From Tenacibaculum finnmarkense (GTDB lineage Bacteria; Bacteroidota; Bacteroidia; Flavobacteriales; Flavobacteriaceae), in assembly GCF_900239185.1 (NCBI RefSeq), contig NZ_OENA01000098.1, positions 1 through 64,000 on the forward strand: 64,000 bases of DNA. The letters are read 5' to 3'. Position 1 is the stretch's first letter. Every line of letters starts with the position of its first letter. The notes beneath the pieces are model-generated. The model searched no databases, had not been told where the DNA came from, and saw only the letters and a list, made by a program, of their open reading frames with translations. This document shows, in pieces, positions 44,101-59,100 of this stretch. A program made the translations under genes and the position numbers.

Positions 44101-47100
44101 ATTAACCGCAGTAGCAACTAAAAATATTACCTGTACTGCAGGTTCATCTGATGGGATAATAACTTTAGTAGGAGCTAATGGCGTACCAAATACTACAGGC
44201 GACAAATATTCATACGCATTATTATCAATAGATGGAATAGCTGTTAGCCCAAAAACCTATTTTACAGATACAACATATAATGTGGTAAATGGTACAGAAG
44301 GTGATTATATTTTTGAGGTTACCGATAGTAAAAACTGTACAGCAACGGCTACCGCTAAAATTAGTGTAGAAGCACCTTTACAATTTACACATAAAGAAAC
44401 CCAAGTAAATTGTAATAAGAAAGGAACTATAACAGTTGATGTTACTAATAATACGGGTTATAAATTAGAATATAGTATTGATAATGCTACTTGGAAAACT
44501 ACAGGTTTTTTCGATGGTTTGAATGCTACAACAGCAGCAACATTATATACCGTTTATATTAGAGCAACCAAAGGAACATATCAATGTAATTACCAAATAC
44601 AAAATATTGCTATTACAGAAACTGGAGGTTTATCGGCAGGAAGTGCAGTTGCTACAGGTTTAGAATGTCGTTGGGAAAATACGCAATCTAGTCCAATAGG
44701 AACAATTACGTTTACCCAGCCAACAGGAGGAACAGCACCTTTTACGTATTTTTATAAACTTGCTTCCGATACTAATTTTACAACAGTAACCTCTGGAATT
44801 ACAGCTTCAGTTCCTGTTGCAGGAACATACAATACAAAGGTAGAAGATAAAAATGGTTGTTCTTTAGCTTTAGATACCGTTACTATTGATGCTTTACCAA
44901 CAGAACCTGTTTTAAGTAGTGAAGTATTACTTTGTGGAACTACAGGAACGATTATTATAACAGCAGCACCAAATGATCCTTCTTATACCTATAGTATTGA
45001 TGGTACAAATTTTCAAGCTAGTAATGTTTTTGAAAATGTAGCTCAAAGATGGCATAGGATTACGGTAAAATATGGTAAGTCATGTACAAGAACACTTGAT
45101 GTATTGGTTTATGGGCGACCACTGACAGGAAGTGTTACAGCTACTACCGATAGTGATTGTTCTGGTTCGGATAATGGAAGTATTACAGTTAATGCACGTA
45201 ATTTTCAAGGAGGAAGCTATGAATATTCTACGGATGGTGGAATTACTTGGGAAGAAACAGGAGATAATCCGTATAGAATTGTAGGGCTAGCAAAAGGAGA
45301 TTACGATTTAAAAATTAGAGAAACAATAGGAACAGCACCTAATCTGGTTAGCTGTGAAGTTGATTTAGGTAAACATACCATAGGCGAGCCTACTAAATTA
45401 GAATTAATAAATACAGGTATTACAACGCCTGCAACTTGTGTAACAGGGGCAACAATTACTGTAGAAGCATCAGGAGGAACACCACCTTATAAATTTAGTA
45501 TTGACGGCGGTACTTCTTGGCAAAATGCAAATTCAAGTAATCAATATATATATACTGGTGTAGCAGTACGCGCTAAAAAATACCAGGTAATGTTATTGGA
45601 TAGTAAAAAATGTGATGAATGTGGTTGTACCGATAATCCTTTTGAAAACGGAAGTTTTGAAGATCTTAATTTTAGAAAATTTTATCCTGAACATATAAAA
45701 GAAGATGATTTTCCAGGATGGGAAACTACCGCATCCGATAATAAAATAGAAATTTGGAGCGAAAAGAAGTATGAAAATATTCCTTCTTATGATGGTGATA
45801 ATTTTGTTGAATTAAATGGAAATGTAGAAGGGTCATTATATCAAGAGTTCTGTACAAAACCAGGTGATAAAATTTCTTGGTCTGTAGCCCATAGAGGTAG
45901 AAGTGGTGTTGACGTTGCTACCGTTAAAATAGGGGGAAGCCTTGCATCTGCCAATATTGAAGCAACAATGTCTGATGGTAAAACTTGGAAAGAATATTCT
46001 TCATCAACACCATATATTGTACCAGCAGGTCAAACAACAACAGTAATTTCTTTTGATGCTGTAAGTACTGCGGGAGGTGATAAAACGATAGGTAACTTTA
46101 TTGATGCTGTAAAAATAGAAATTAACAGAAAAACCTGTGTTCTTAAAGATATTAAAGTAACAGCTGCAGCGGCTGCAACACATACGGCAACAGTTACAAA
46201 TAGCTGTACTGATCCTAAAATTGAAATTACAGCAACAGGAACAGCGCCATATCAATTTACTATTGATAATGGAGCTACTTGGCAAACATCAAATAATGCA
46301 ATGTTTGTATTTAATACTACCAACGGATTAGCATTGCCAACTACTACGGCTGTAAATTATCAGGTAAAAACAATAAATGGCGGCGGTTGTGAATCGCCAG
46401 TAAGTACGCTTACTGTTTATCCGAAGTTAGAAATAAAAACAGCTAAAACACCTAAAACTTGTACTAAAGATGCAACAATTACAATTACAGCATCAGGTGG
46501 AGATACTAATTATGTATATGAAATTAGCCCAAGCGCAGGAACAACAATTACAGGAAATAAAATAACGGTTACAAATACGGGTATTCCTTACACCGTTAAA
46601 GTTAAAGACAATAACGGAACAGGCGATTTTTGTACAGTAGAAGAAATTGTGCCAATTACCGAAATTAAAAGCCCAATAATAACAAATATAACTGCAACAG
46701 CATTAGATTGTACAGTAAATACAAAAGCAAGTATTTCTTTTGAAGTATCCGAAGGAAAAGCACCGTTTAGTTATACCGTAAATGGTGGAACATCAAAAAC
46801 AATACTATCAAACGGAAATGCGGCTACTATTCCTAATTTAGATGCAGGAACTTATAAAATTATTGTTACTGATACAAATAATTGTGTATCGGCAGAAATA
46901 AGTGAAAAAATTGAGGCGTTAGCTTCTTTAACAGGTGGTTCGGCAGTAGCGACTAATTTAAAATGTAGTACTTCAGGAACTGTTTTTGGAACAATTACAT
47001 TTACAAACCCTACAACAGGAACACCAGATTTATCAGGAAATTATACGTTTTATTATAAACTTACAGCTGATACAGCATACAATGTAGCTACAGGAAATTC

Positions 47101-50100
47101 AAAAACAGGATTGCCTGCAGGAACTTATAATACAAAAGTTGTTGATTCAAAAGGTTGTTCTTTAAGTTTCCCTGATTTAACTATTGATGATTTACCAACG
47201 GTATTAACAACAACAAAACCAGTTACCTATAATTGTGATGGAAAAGGAAATGTAAAGGTTACAGTAACAACAACGCCAATACCTACAGCAACAGCGCCAA
47301 TAACCTATACTTTAGGAGCAGATACTAATGAAACAGGAGAGTTTACTAATTTACAAGTAGGAAATCACACGGTTTCTGTAAATTATGGAAGCGATTGTAT
47401 ATTGCCTGTTATTGTTGAGGTTAAAGATAATCAGAATTTTACGGCAGTGGCTAGTTCTGTTGAAAACCCAAAATGTAAAGACGGAACAGATGGAAAAATT
47501 AAAGTTGTCGCTTCTTTTGGCTCGGTGGCTGTAAATTCTTTTGAATATTCTACAGATGGAACAACTTGGATTCCTGTAGCTTCAAATGAAGTTATAATTG
47601 ATACATTTGGTGCAGGAAATCATATAATAGAAGTTCGTCAAAATTTAGGAGGTTGTGAAGTTGATTCAAATGCAATAAAATTAACAGCGCCAGCATCAGA
47701 AGTAATTGTAGATTTATCAACAAAAACATTAACTAAAGAAATTACGTGTAATCCAAATACAGGAGCAACTATAACACCATCAGCAAGTGGTGGAAATGGA
47801 GCACCTTATGCTTTTGAATTATTTGATAGTTTAAATAATCCTGTAGCATTCACAGGTTTATCTGCAGGAACTTATTCTGTTGTAGCAACAGATAAATTAG
47901 GATGTAAATCAGATTCTTTTGAAATAGAAATTAAAGCACCAAAAACAGTAACTTTTACAGCAACAGCATCTGTTTGTCATACAGGAAATGATGCAGAAAT
48001 TGAAGTTACAGGTATTACAGGAAACGATGCTAATTTTACTTTTAGTGTACATGATGGAACATCAATAATAAGAACAGGAAGTATAACAGGAGCTGCACAT
48101 ACAATTTCTGGTTTATCCGCAGGAACCTATAAAGTAACTGTAACTGATGGTTTTGGTTGTTCAGAAACAGAAGATGTTATAATTAATGAGAACTTAACAA
48201 TTTCAGCAACAACAACACAGCAAACTTGTAATCCTGGAGATTTAACAATTACAGCATCAGGAGGAAAAGATACAAATTATGTTTATGCGGTTGTAACTAG
48301 TGGAGCAGGAGTTCCAGCAGATACAAGTTTTAGTGTAACAGCACCTACAGAAATTACCGCAGGAACGTGGGATATTTATGTAAGAGATAATGGAGGAACA
48401 GGAACTTTAGGAACGGATTATTGTCAAGCAATATTTACGACCAATAAAGTAACTAAAATTCCAGAGTTAAAAGTAGACACTGTAACGGCTATACAACCAA
48501 AATGTAGCACGGACAAAGGAACAATAAATGTAACAGTTTCAGGAGGAAAAGCAGCTTATACAGTAACTTTAACAGGTTTATTGGGAACAACATCAGTGCA
48601 ACCACAAACAGGAAATTCATTAAACTATGAATTTAAAGATTTAGTTGCAGATACTTATACAATTAAAGTTACGGATGTAAATACTTGTGCATCCGCAGAA
48701 AAAACACAAGAAATTAAAGTTCCATCAGCATTAAAAGATGGTGAAGCTGTACCTACCGATTTAGCTTGTGGCGTATCAGGAGGAAGCATTACGTTTACAA
48801 ATCCTACGGGAGGAACACCAGGTTACATATATTCGTATAAACTTATAGGTGCTGCAACTTATATGCCGTTAGCTGTAGGAGAAACAGTTATATCAAATTT
48901 ATCGGCAGGAACTTACGATACAAAGGTTTCTGATGCTGAAGGTTGTACAATTCCTTTAACTCAGGTTACAATAAAAGCATTACCAGCTGTACCAACTTTT
49001 GACCCTACAACAATTACCTATAATTGTGATGGAACAGCAACTATTAAAGTAACACCTACAGTTGCAGCAGCAATGGCATATAGTTATATGCTAGATAAAG
49101 ATAAAACAACGACTAATAATACAGGAGAATTTACAGCTGTAGCAACAGGTTCTCACACGGTTTCTGTAAGTTATGGAAGTAATTGTTCTACGGATATTAT
49201 TGTTGAGGTTAAAGCAAATCAAGAATTTACGGCAAGTATAACAGGACAAACAAATCCTGTATGTAAAGATGATAAGAACGGTAAAATTGAAGTAACGGCT
49301 TCTTTTCCATCAGTAACACCAACATCTTTTGAATATTCTACGGATGGAACAACTTGGATTACTGTAAATTCAAATAAAGTTACAATTGATGGATTTAATG
49401 CAGGAACTCCTGATATTACTCACACGATAAATGTTCGTCCAACAGGAAAAACATCGCCATCAGCTTGTGATGTTACTTTAACTAAAATATTAACAAACCC
49501 AACGGAAGTAAAAGTTACAAAAGCACCGCATACAAAAATTACGTGTACTTCACCAACAAGTACGATAACACCAACAGCAAGTGGCGGAAATGGAGCAGTT
49601 TATACTTTTGAATTATTAAATAGTGCAAAAGCTTCATATTCTCCAGTAAAAACAACGACAACTACATTTACAAATGTAGCTGCAGGAACGCATTATGTTG
49701 TAGCAAAAGATAAAGAAAATTGTCCATCAGCACCTTTTGAAGTAACTATTGCTGCTAAAAAAGATGTTGAATTTACTGCAACAGCATCAGCTTGTCATAC
49801 AGGAAGTGATGCGTCAATTACACTAGATGTTACCAAAGGAAACGGAACTTATAGTTTTGCTTTAACAGGAACAGCAACAAAAACAGGAAATATAACAGGA
49901 ACATCACATACAATTCCTAATTTATCCGCAGGAATTTATACCGTAACTGTAACAGATGGTTTTGGTTGTAAATTGGAAGTAAAAGATATTACAATTAATG
50001 CAAAAATTACAGCAACACTAAGCACAACACAAGAAACCTGTAAGGATGGAACTTTAACAATAGCAAGTGTCGCAGGTGCAAGCGGAGCAAATTATGTGTA

Positions 50101-53100
50101 TGCGGTTGTAACTGAAAATACAGCACCTACTACTTTCACTCCAATAACAAATCCATTATTAACAACAGTTAGTTTATCCAAAGGAAAATACGATGTTTAT
50201 ATTAGAGATAATAACGGAACAGGAACTTTAGGTACTGATTATTGTGAATATAAAGAAACAAAAGAAATAACTAAAATCCCTGATTTAACAGCAACAGAAA
50301 AAACGATAATACAACCAAATTGTTTTGGAGAAACTGGTAGTCTTGTTTTTGAAATATCAGGTGGAAAACCAACTTATACTTATACTATAAATGGAGCAAT
50401 TCCAGCAGCAGCAACGGTTACTGTAGTAGGAAATACACATACAATTGCAGGTTTAGTAGCAGATGATTATGATATTATTGTAAAAGATGCAAATACTTGT
50501 ACTGTTACAATTCCAACTCAAACAATTAAAGCTCCAGATAAATTAGAAAACGGTTCAGCAATACCGATACATTTTACTTGTAAAACACTAAAAGGAGGAA
50601 TTGATTTTGTAAATCCTAACGGAGGAACAGGCGTTTATACTTTTTCTTATAAATTAGACACAGCACCTGTTACAGATTTTCAACCAGTTGTAGGAAATCA
50701 GCACTTAGGTTTAGATGCAGGAACTTATAATATTAAAGTAAAAGATGTAAATAATTGTGAGATATCTTTAAACGATGTTACAATTAATCCATTACCAACA
50801 GCACCAACATTAACAGAATCGGTAGCTTATAATTGTGATGGAAAAGGAAGGATTACAGTATTGCCTTTTGATGCTAGTTATACATATAGCCTAGATGGAG
50901 CAACGCCACAAACAGGAGCTAATCCAAATGTTTTTGCTGATTTAGATGCAGGTTCTTATACGGTATCTGTAGGTTATGGAAGTGATTGTTTTACAGATAT
51001 TGATGTAATTGTAGCAAATGATAAAAAATTTGGTGCAAGTGTAATCAAGACGGTAAACCCGACATGTTTTGGAGCATCTGATGGTAGTATTACTATTGAA
51101 GCTGTAAACGCAACATTGCAGTATGAATATTCTATTAATGGAGGAACTTGGAAAAGTGCAGCTACAAATATTGTTACTGAATCTGGTTTAGCAGACGGAA
51201 CGTATGATGTTAAAGTAAGACAAAATAATACAGCACTACTTTGTGAAGTTATTGTATCAACAGAAAAATTAGATAATCCTGATAAAGTAGGAGTTACCGC
51301 AACAGTAATTAAAGAAATTACGTGTAATCCAAATATTGGAGCAACTATACAAGTTACACCAAAAAACGGAATCGCTCCTTATACTTTTGAATTGCTGGAC
51401 AGTTCTGGAAATCCATTACCAATTCCAATAACAACGACAACTAATTTTACAAATATATCCAAAGGAAAATATAAAATTGTTGCTACGGATAAAAACGGAG
51501 CAGGTTGTAAGTCAGATGCTGTTACGATAGAAGTTAAAGCTAAAATTGATGTAAGTTTTGATGTAAAAGCATTGTGTTACGATGGAAGCAACGGAACAAT
51601 AAATGTTACTAATATCCTAGGAAATGGTAAATTTAAATATACTCAAAATGGTGGTACGACTTTAAATGCAATACCTGCAGGAGCTACTTCATTTACAATA
51701 ACAGGTTTATCACCAGGAGTTCATAAAATAAAAATAATCGATGAAAGAGGTTGTTCTTTAGAAAAAACAATAACTATTTATCCTGAATTATCGGCTACTG
51801 CAACACCAACAAATTTAAGTTGTACACCAGCAGGAGCTCCGACAGGACAAATATTAGTAGTGCCAAGTGGTGGTACTGGTTTTGTTACTCCTACAGATTA
51901 TCAATTTTCAGTAGTAACAGCAAATACCACAGCACCCGCAGCAGGAACATATTCAGCAACAAATCCAATTACAGGTTTAGCCGCAGGAACTTATGACGTT
52001 TATGTAAAAGATGCTCAAAATTGTGAATATATAGTAGAAGACATACTTATAAAAACAATAACGCCTATTGAAATTACCTTAACACCGAATAACCCTACAT
52101 GTACTACCAATGGAAATGTAAGTGGTATAATTACGGCAAATACTGGGCAAATTGAACATACAATTACTTTAAAAGATAATGCAGGAGTTTTAATAGAAAC
52201 CATAGCAAACCATAGTTTATCTACCTTTAATTTTAATGATATTCCTGCGGGAACAGGTTATGAAGTTGAAATAACCGATAGCCTTGGTTGTACAGATACT
52301 AAAACTTTTGATTTAGTAACTCCACCAGTTTTAGCGGCAACATTAGCATCAATATTACCTGATTGTGATGTGCCTTTTGTAGGAAATGAAACGCTATTTG
52401 GTTTTAAATTTGAAAATATTACAGCTGTAGCATCTCCTTATGCAATTGAGTATAGTAAAGATAATGGGATTACTTGGGAAACATCTCCAGTATTTACGAG
52501 TATTAATCAAGGAATTGTAGTGTACCCAATAATACGATTATTAGAAAATGGCGTTGTAAAATGTACAGAAAAATTTAATTCGTATGAAATACCTTTTGAT
52601 GTAAATGGTTTAATTGTAGATCCTATTGCTAGCCCTGGGAATTGTGCTTTAGGTTTTTCTGTAACAGTACAGGCAATTAATGGTGTAGGTCCTTTTGAGT
52701 TTGCTATAGATGATATTACCTCGCCAACAGCATGGCAAAGTGCAGATATTTTAATTAATACTGATAAGAACGGAGTTGTAATTGATGCGGATAGAACTTT
52801 AACATATAACGGTTTAACCCCAGGTTTAAGTTATGTGTTTTATGTAAGAGACTCTAGAGGATGTATTGAAAAAAATAGTGAAGATTTATACGTAGATTTT
52901 AATCCGACCGTGCCTATTACAGGACTTGTAAATAACCAAACCTGTGCAACGAATGATAATGGAAGTATTACTTTTTCAATAGTTAATAACTTTGGTGATT
53001 TATCTAATGATTTTACTTGGACATTATTTAAAAGAGATGAAACAACTAATTTAGGAGTAAAAGTTTCTTCATATATAGACAAACCACAAACAGGATTTAC

Positions 53101-56100
53101 TGATATTATAGTAAATGGTTTAGGAAAAGGAAAGTATTACCTTGAAATAGAAAATAATATAAAAACCTGTACATTTGGTAGTCAGGATGTTAAAATAGAA
53201 CCAATTGCACCTATTAACGGAACTTTTAAGAAAATTAACGATATTACTTGTTCTGTTGATGGAGAGGTTTTAATTGAAAATGTTGTCGGTGGGCTTCCTG
53301 CAACAACAGGAGCAGCTTATACTTACAAGGTAATTAATTTAGTGAATGCTACAACTGCTACCGTAACAGGTAGTAGTATAACAGTAGCTCATACTGATGT
53401 TACAGATCCAGCATTACCAGTTACCTTTGATATAGAAATTGTAGATGCAAACCCTGCACCAAATTCTTGTACAAAAACTATAGGAAATCTAAGCTTAACA
53501 GTAAGCCAAAGCCCAACAATTAGCCCTGTAACGGTAAATAGTTGTGGAGCTGTAAATACTATTGATATTAATACAACAAGCGGATTAGCTCCTTATCAAT
53601 ATTCTATTGATGGTGGCGTAACTTTTACCGCACCAATAAGCACAGCAAACCATACAATGAATGTTTCTGATGGTTTAAATCAAATATTAACAGTAAAAGA
53701 CGCAAACGGTTGTACTGCTACTGAGACATTTAATGTTCATCCTGATATTACTTTTGATATTGATAACATAACAGTACCAAGTTGTGATACTAGCAATAAT
53801 TCAGCGAATAATGCAACAGCAACTATAACCGTAAATACAGGTTCAGGAGCAGGAAATTATCAATATATTTTAGATTCAGGAACAGCTGTAGTTTTTGCAG
53901 GAACTAGCGTTATTTTACCTGCAAACTTAAATACAGGGAATCATACGATTGAAATTTTTGATACAGCTAATAATTGTTCTCTAAAGAAAACATTTACAGT
54001 ATCAAATACAATAACACCAAGTTTTACGGCTATAATTACAAAAAATAATATTTGTGATGCTGCAACAAATGGAGAAATAACAATAACTCCAACAATTAAC
54101 GGTGCTGAACCTTTAACTTTTACGGTATTAAATACAACAACAAACGTAACATTACCGACAAAAACAGTATCAACAGCAGACCCAGTTATTTTTGATAATC
54201 TTTCAGCAGGAGAATATAAAATAACAGCAAAAGGAGCGAATGGTTGTACAACACCACCAAATACTATAAAAATTGAAGAATTTGACCCAATAATAGTACC
54301 TGCGCCAACAGTAACAGAGTTTGCGTGTACAACAGGAAACACAAGAAACAGTGCAATTGTAAAAGTTGATAAAACAGCCATAACAAAAGGAAGTGGAACT
54401 TATATAAAAGCAGAATTTGTATTTACGCCAAACGGTGGAGGAGCAGTAGTAACACCACCCGCTTCATCAAACTTTGAATTTACTACGGATAATGTTTTAG
54501 GTGGAACAGTTGATATTACTGTTTATGATGACCAAGGGTGTGAAGGAACAACATCAGCAACAATAGCTGCTTTTGATGCTTTACCAACAACAGCTACACC
54601 AACGGCAAGCCAATTAATTAGTTGTGGAACTAATGAAGAAATCACAGTAACTTTTGATGCTCCTTTAGCAACTACAGCGACTATTACAGTAACGCAAACT
54701 ACAGGAAGTGGTTATGCAGCGGTAACACAAACTGGAACAGGAGTAAGCACAGCGACATTTAAAGGTTTACCAGTAGGAAAATATAAAATAACCTTAGCAA
54801 ACGTAACTACAGGTTGTGAATTAACTACTTATCATACGGTAACGGCAATTCCTGCTTATACTATTCTTCTTTCAGATAAAATAGATACATCTTGTTTTGG
54901 TACAGATTCAGGAAGTATTAAAATTGATGTTGATGGTTATGTAGGGAATTATGATTATGAAATTGTAACCAAAGCAGGAGCTTCATTATCTCCTGCAAAA
55001 ACAGGAACAGGAACAGGGACAATACCAGTAAGAACACCAAAAGAAATTACAGGTTTAAAAGCTGGAGATTATACTGTTAATATAACAACAGGAACTATAA
55101 ACTGTACAGTTACTCCAATAGATTTTAAAATTGAAGATGCTCCAGCAGTTTTAAGTGTAGAAGCAGAAGAAACATCAGCAGTACAATGTATAGATGATGC
55201 AAATGCAACAATTACTGTAACCGAAACAAAAGGCGGTTGGGGTCGTTATGAATATCAATTAGAAGATGCTTCGGGAATAGTTTTAGGTTATGATTTCACA
55301 ACAAATACAACGAATAAAATATTTACAGGTTTATCTCATGGAACTTATAAAGTTAGCGTAAGAGATGCTTTAGGTTGTATTGTTCCTTCTAATGATATAA
55401 TAATTACAAACCCAACGCAAGTAGAATTTACAGTAACTAAAGATGATACGGTTTGTGATGCGAATATCGCAGGAAGTATTACTGTTGATTTAAAAGATGC
55501 AGTATCAGGATTAGCAGGCGGAAAACCTCCTTATACTTATACTTTAACAAATACAACTTCAGGAGTTGTAAAAACAAAAACTATAACCGATACAGAATAC
55601 ACATTTACAGGTTTATCAAAAGCAAATTATACGGTAAGCGTAAAAGATGGGAATCAATGTATAGGAACAGGAACTGCGGATATAGAAATCTTTGATGATA
55701 TTGTATTTAATGAGCCAACACTTGTTACAGGATTAAAATGTCAAACAGGAACAGGAGTTTCTCCAAATACGAATACAAACGCAGTTTATAATATAAATGT
55801 AAGTGGCGGAAGTGGAAACTTTACGTATTTAGTTACTGAAAAAGATGATACAAGTAAGGTTATTATAGTTACACCAGCAACATTAACAACTCCACCAACT
55901 TTTAAAACAAGTGTAGCAGAAGAATATACCATAACAATTACAGATATAGGAGGAAATTGTCCAATAACAAGAGATTTTACAGTTGCTGAATCTGTAAAAC
56001 CATATTTTGAAGCAGAAGCAACAACAACGGATATTTGTTTTGAAAGTTCTGATGGTGTAATTTCGATAACTTCAGAATTACAAAATGGAATTAATGATTT

Positions 56101-59100
56101 AGATTATACGATAAATGCAACTCCAGTAATAAACTTTGATAAAGCAACAAAAACTTTCAAAGGTTTAAAAGCAGGAAAATATATTGTTACAGGAACAGGA
56201 ACTAACGATTGTACATTTGTTCATGCTGAAATAGAAATTAAACAAACACCTAAAGTTACAATTGCTACAGATGCAATAAAAGATATTGAATATAGCTGTA
56301 GCCCTGAAATTCCAATGGCAACGATAAAAGTTGATAAAAATGAATTGTCAGGAGGAAGTGGGAATTATAATGTAGCATTTGTATATGATAATGGAACGCC
56401 AGCGGATACTACAGATGATGTAACACAAGCCGTTCCAAATGTTTTTAAATTTACAACAACAAACACTTCAGGAGGAAAAGTTAAAATTATCGTTTCTGAT
56501 GACCAAGGTTGTTCATCTACGGAAGAAGAAGTAACAATTCCAGCTTTTGCACCGATTGGAGATTTAAAAGTAACTCAGAAAACTCCAATAACTTGTTCAG
56601 TAAATGAAAGTATTAAAGTAATTTTTACAGGAACGATAAATAAGATTACTGTAACACAAACAGGTGTATTAACAGGCGGATATGTTCAAAATCCTGCAAG
56701 CCCAGTATTAACATCACCAATAGAATTTACAGATTTACCAACAGGAAATTATACCATATCAGTAACCGATGCAGTAACAGGTTGTGAAGCAACAAGATTC
56801 CATACGGTAAGTAAAATACCAGTTTATGATGTTGTTCTTTCTGATAAAAAAGATATAGCTTGTTTCAATGGTAAAGGAAGTATCGAAATTGATGTTAAAG
56901 ATTATACAGGAAATTATAATTATGAAGTTGTAGATTCTGTAACAGGAATTGGATTAACATCTGCAATAACAGGAACAAATATTTCCGCAGGAACATCAGA
57001 AGAAATTACAGGTTTAGAAGCAGGGAAATATAAAATTAAAATAACTTTAATAAATTCTAATGATAAAAATTGTAGCGTTAATTTATCTTCAGAATTTGAA
57101 ATTATAAAACCTGCAATTATTTTAGGTGTAACAGCAGATGTTACAACAAAAATTAGTTGTACTGATGATGCAAATGCAACAATTACGGCAACAGCAACAG
57201 GCGGTTGGAATAGTTCTTATGAATATCAATTAGAAGATACTTCGGGAACTGCTATTACAGTAAAAGATAAGACAGGAACAGATGTTATTTATAATTTTGC
57301 AAATAACAAAGGCAACAACATCTTTGAAAACTTACCTGAGGGAACTTATAAAGTTCGAGTAAAAGATGCTTTAGGTTGTGATGTTGAATCTGCTGAGGTA
57401 ATTGTAGAAAATCCAACGAAAGTAGAGTTTACAGTATCTAAAGATGATACAATTTGTGATAATAAAATCGGTGGAGAAATTACGGTAACAGGTTCTGGCG
57501 GAACAGGAACTTATACCTATACCTTAACAGATGATTCAAATCCTGTAAAAGTAACAAAGGAAACAGGAGCTACAGGAGCTTACACATTTACAAATTTACC
57601 AGCAGCAAATTATACGGTAACAGTAAAAGATACAAACCAGTGTAATGGAACTGTAAAAATATCAGGAAATGATACACTAGAAATTTTTGAAAATATTGAT
57701 TTCCCAACACCAACCTCTACAGATTTATTAACATGTGTTAGTACAGATGAGGTAACGTTTAATATCGTTGCAAGCGGAGGAAGTGGAACTTTTACCTATG
57801 GAATTGTTAAAAATGAAGCATCTGGAGATATTGAAGAGCTAGCAACAACAACTTTTACGAGTCCAACAATATTTAAAACAAGTAAAGCAGGAACATATAC
57901 TGTAACTATTACAGATACAGGAGCAATAGGTAATTGTTTAAATCCAATAACAAGAACGTTTACTGTTAATGAACCTGCACAGCCAGATTTTAATCCAAAA
58001 GCAACAACAAATAATATTTGTTTTGATAGTTCTGACGGTGTAATTGCGGTTAATGAAGTTTTTGTAGCAGAAGTGAACCCTGTAACTTATACAATAAGTT
58101 TAAATGGTGGAACTTTCGAAAATGGAACTTTTGATGCAGTAACAAAAACTTTCTCAGCTTTAAAATTAGGAACTTATATAATAAAAGGAACAGGAGATAA
58201 CGGATGTTCAGTAACATCTAAAGATGTAACAATTGAGCAATTAGATAAAGTTATTCTTAATTTATTAGCAGTAGATATACAAAACGCAATAACTTATAAT
58301 TGTGATGTAGCAAACCCAACGGCAACGATAACTGTTGATAAAACAGATATTAAAGGCGGAACAGGAAATTATAATGTAGAGTTTGTATATGATAATGGAA
58401 CGCCAACGGATAATACAGATGATGTAACACAAATCGATTCATCAACCTTTACATTTACAACAACAAATGTTTTAGGAGGAATAGTTGAAATTAAAGTTAC
58501 AGATGACCAAGGCTGTGATTCAGATATAAAAACAGTTACTATCCCTGCTTTTGCAGCGATACTACCAAGCGATATTCAAATATCACATACACCAACTTGT
58601 GAAGTTGGTAAGCAAAGTATTACTGTTAAATTAGATAATTTAGATCCTACAATAATAACTCCTATTAAAGTTGAAATTGAAAAACCTGATGGAACTATAA
58701 TTTCAAAAGAAATTCCAAGAGCATTAGCTAATATTACAGGAACAGTTTTTAACAATTTACCTGTAGGTATTTATACTATTTCAATCGAAGACCCAGTAAC
58801 AGGATGTGTTACAACAGCGCAATCGTATAGTGTTGAAGCGCCTGTTTATAATGTTCTTTCTTCTAGTATTGAAAACACAACTTGTACAGGTTCGGAAACA
58901 GGAAGCGTGGTTATAGATGTTCAAAAAGGAAATTCACAAGAATTTTATACAGGAGAGTATGAATATGAAGTTTTAGATTCAGTAGGAAATTCATTAACAC
59001 CTAGTCCAATAAAAGAAAATGTACAAGCAGCAACAGGAACAACAAACCCGCTTAAAATTTCAGGTTTAAAAGCAGGAAGCTATTATGTTAAAATTACAGA

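Noticed and set aside
53941-54381. 146-codon minus-strand open frame inside sprB (and similar ones at 43927, 59842 and elsewhere)
   Set aside because: These are shadows of the Thr/Val-rich repeat coding pattern. They are hydrophobic only because antisense Thr codons read as Val and Cys/Ser-like residues.
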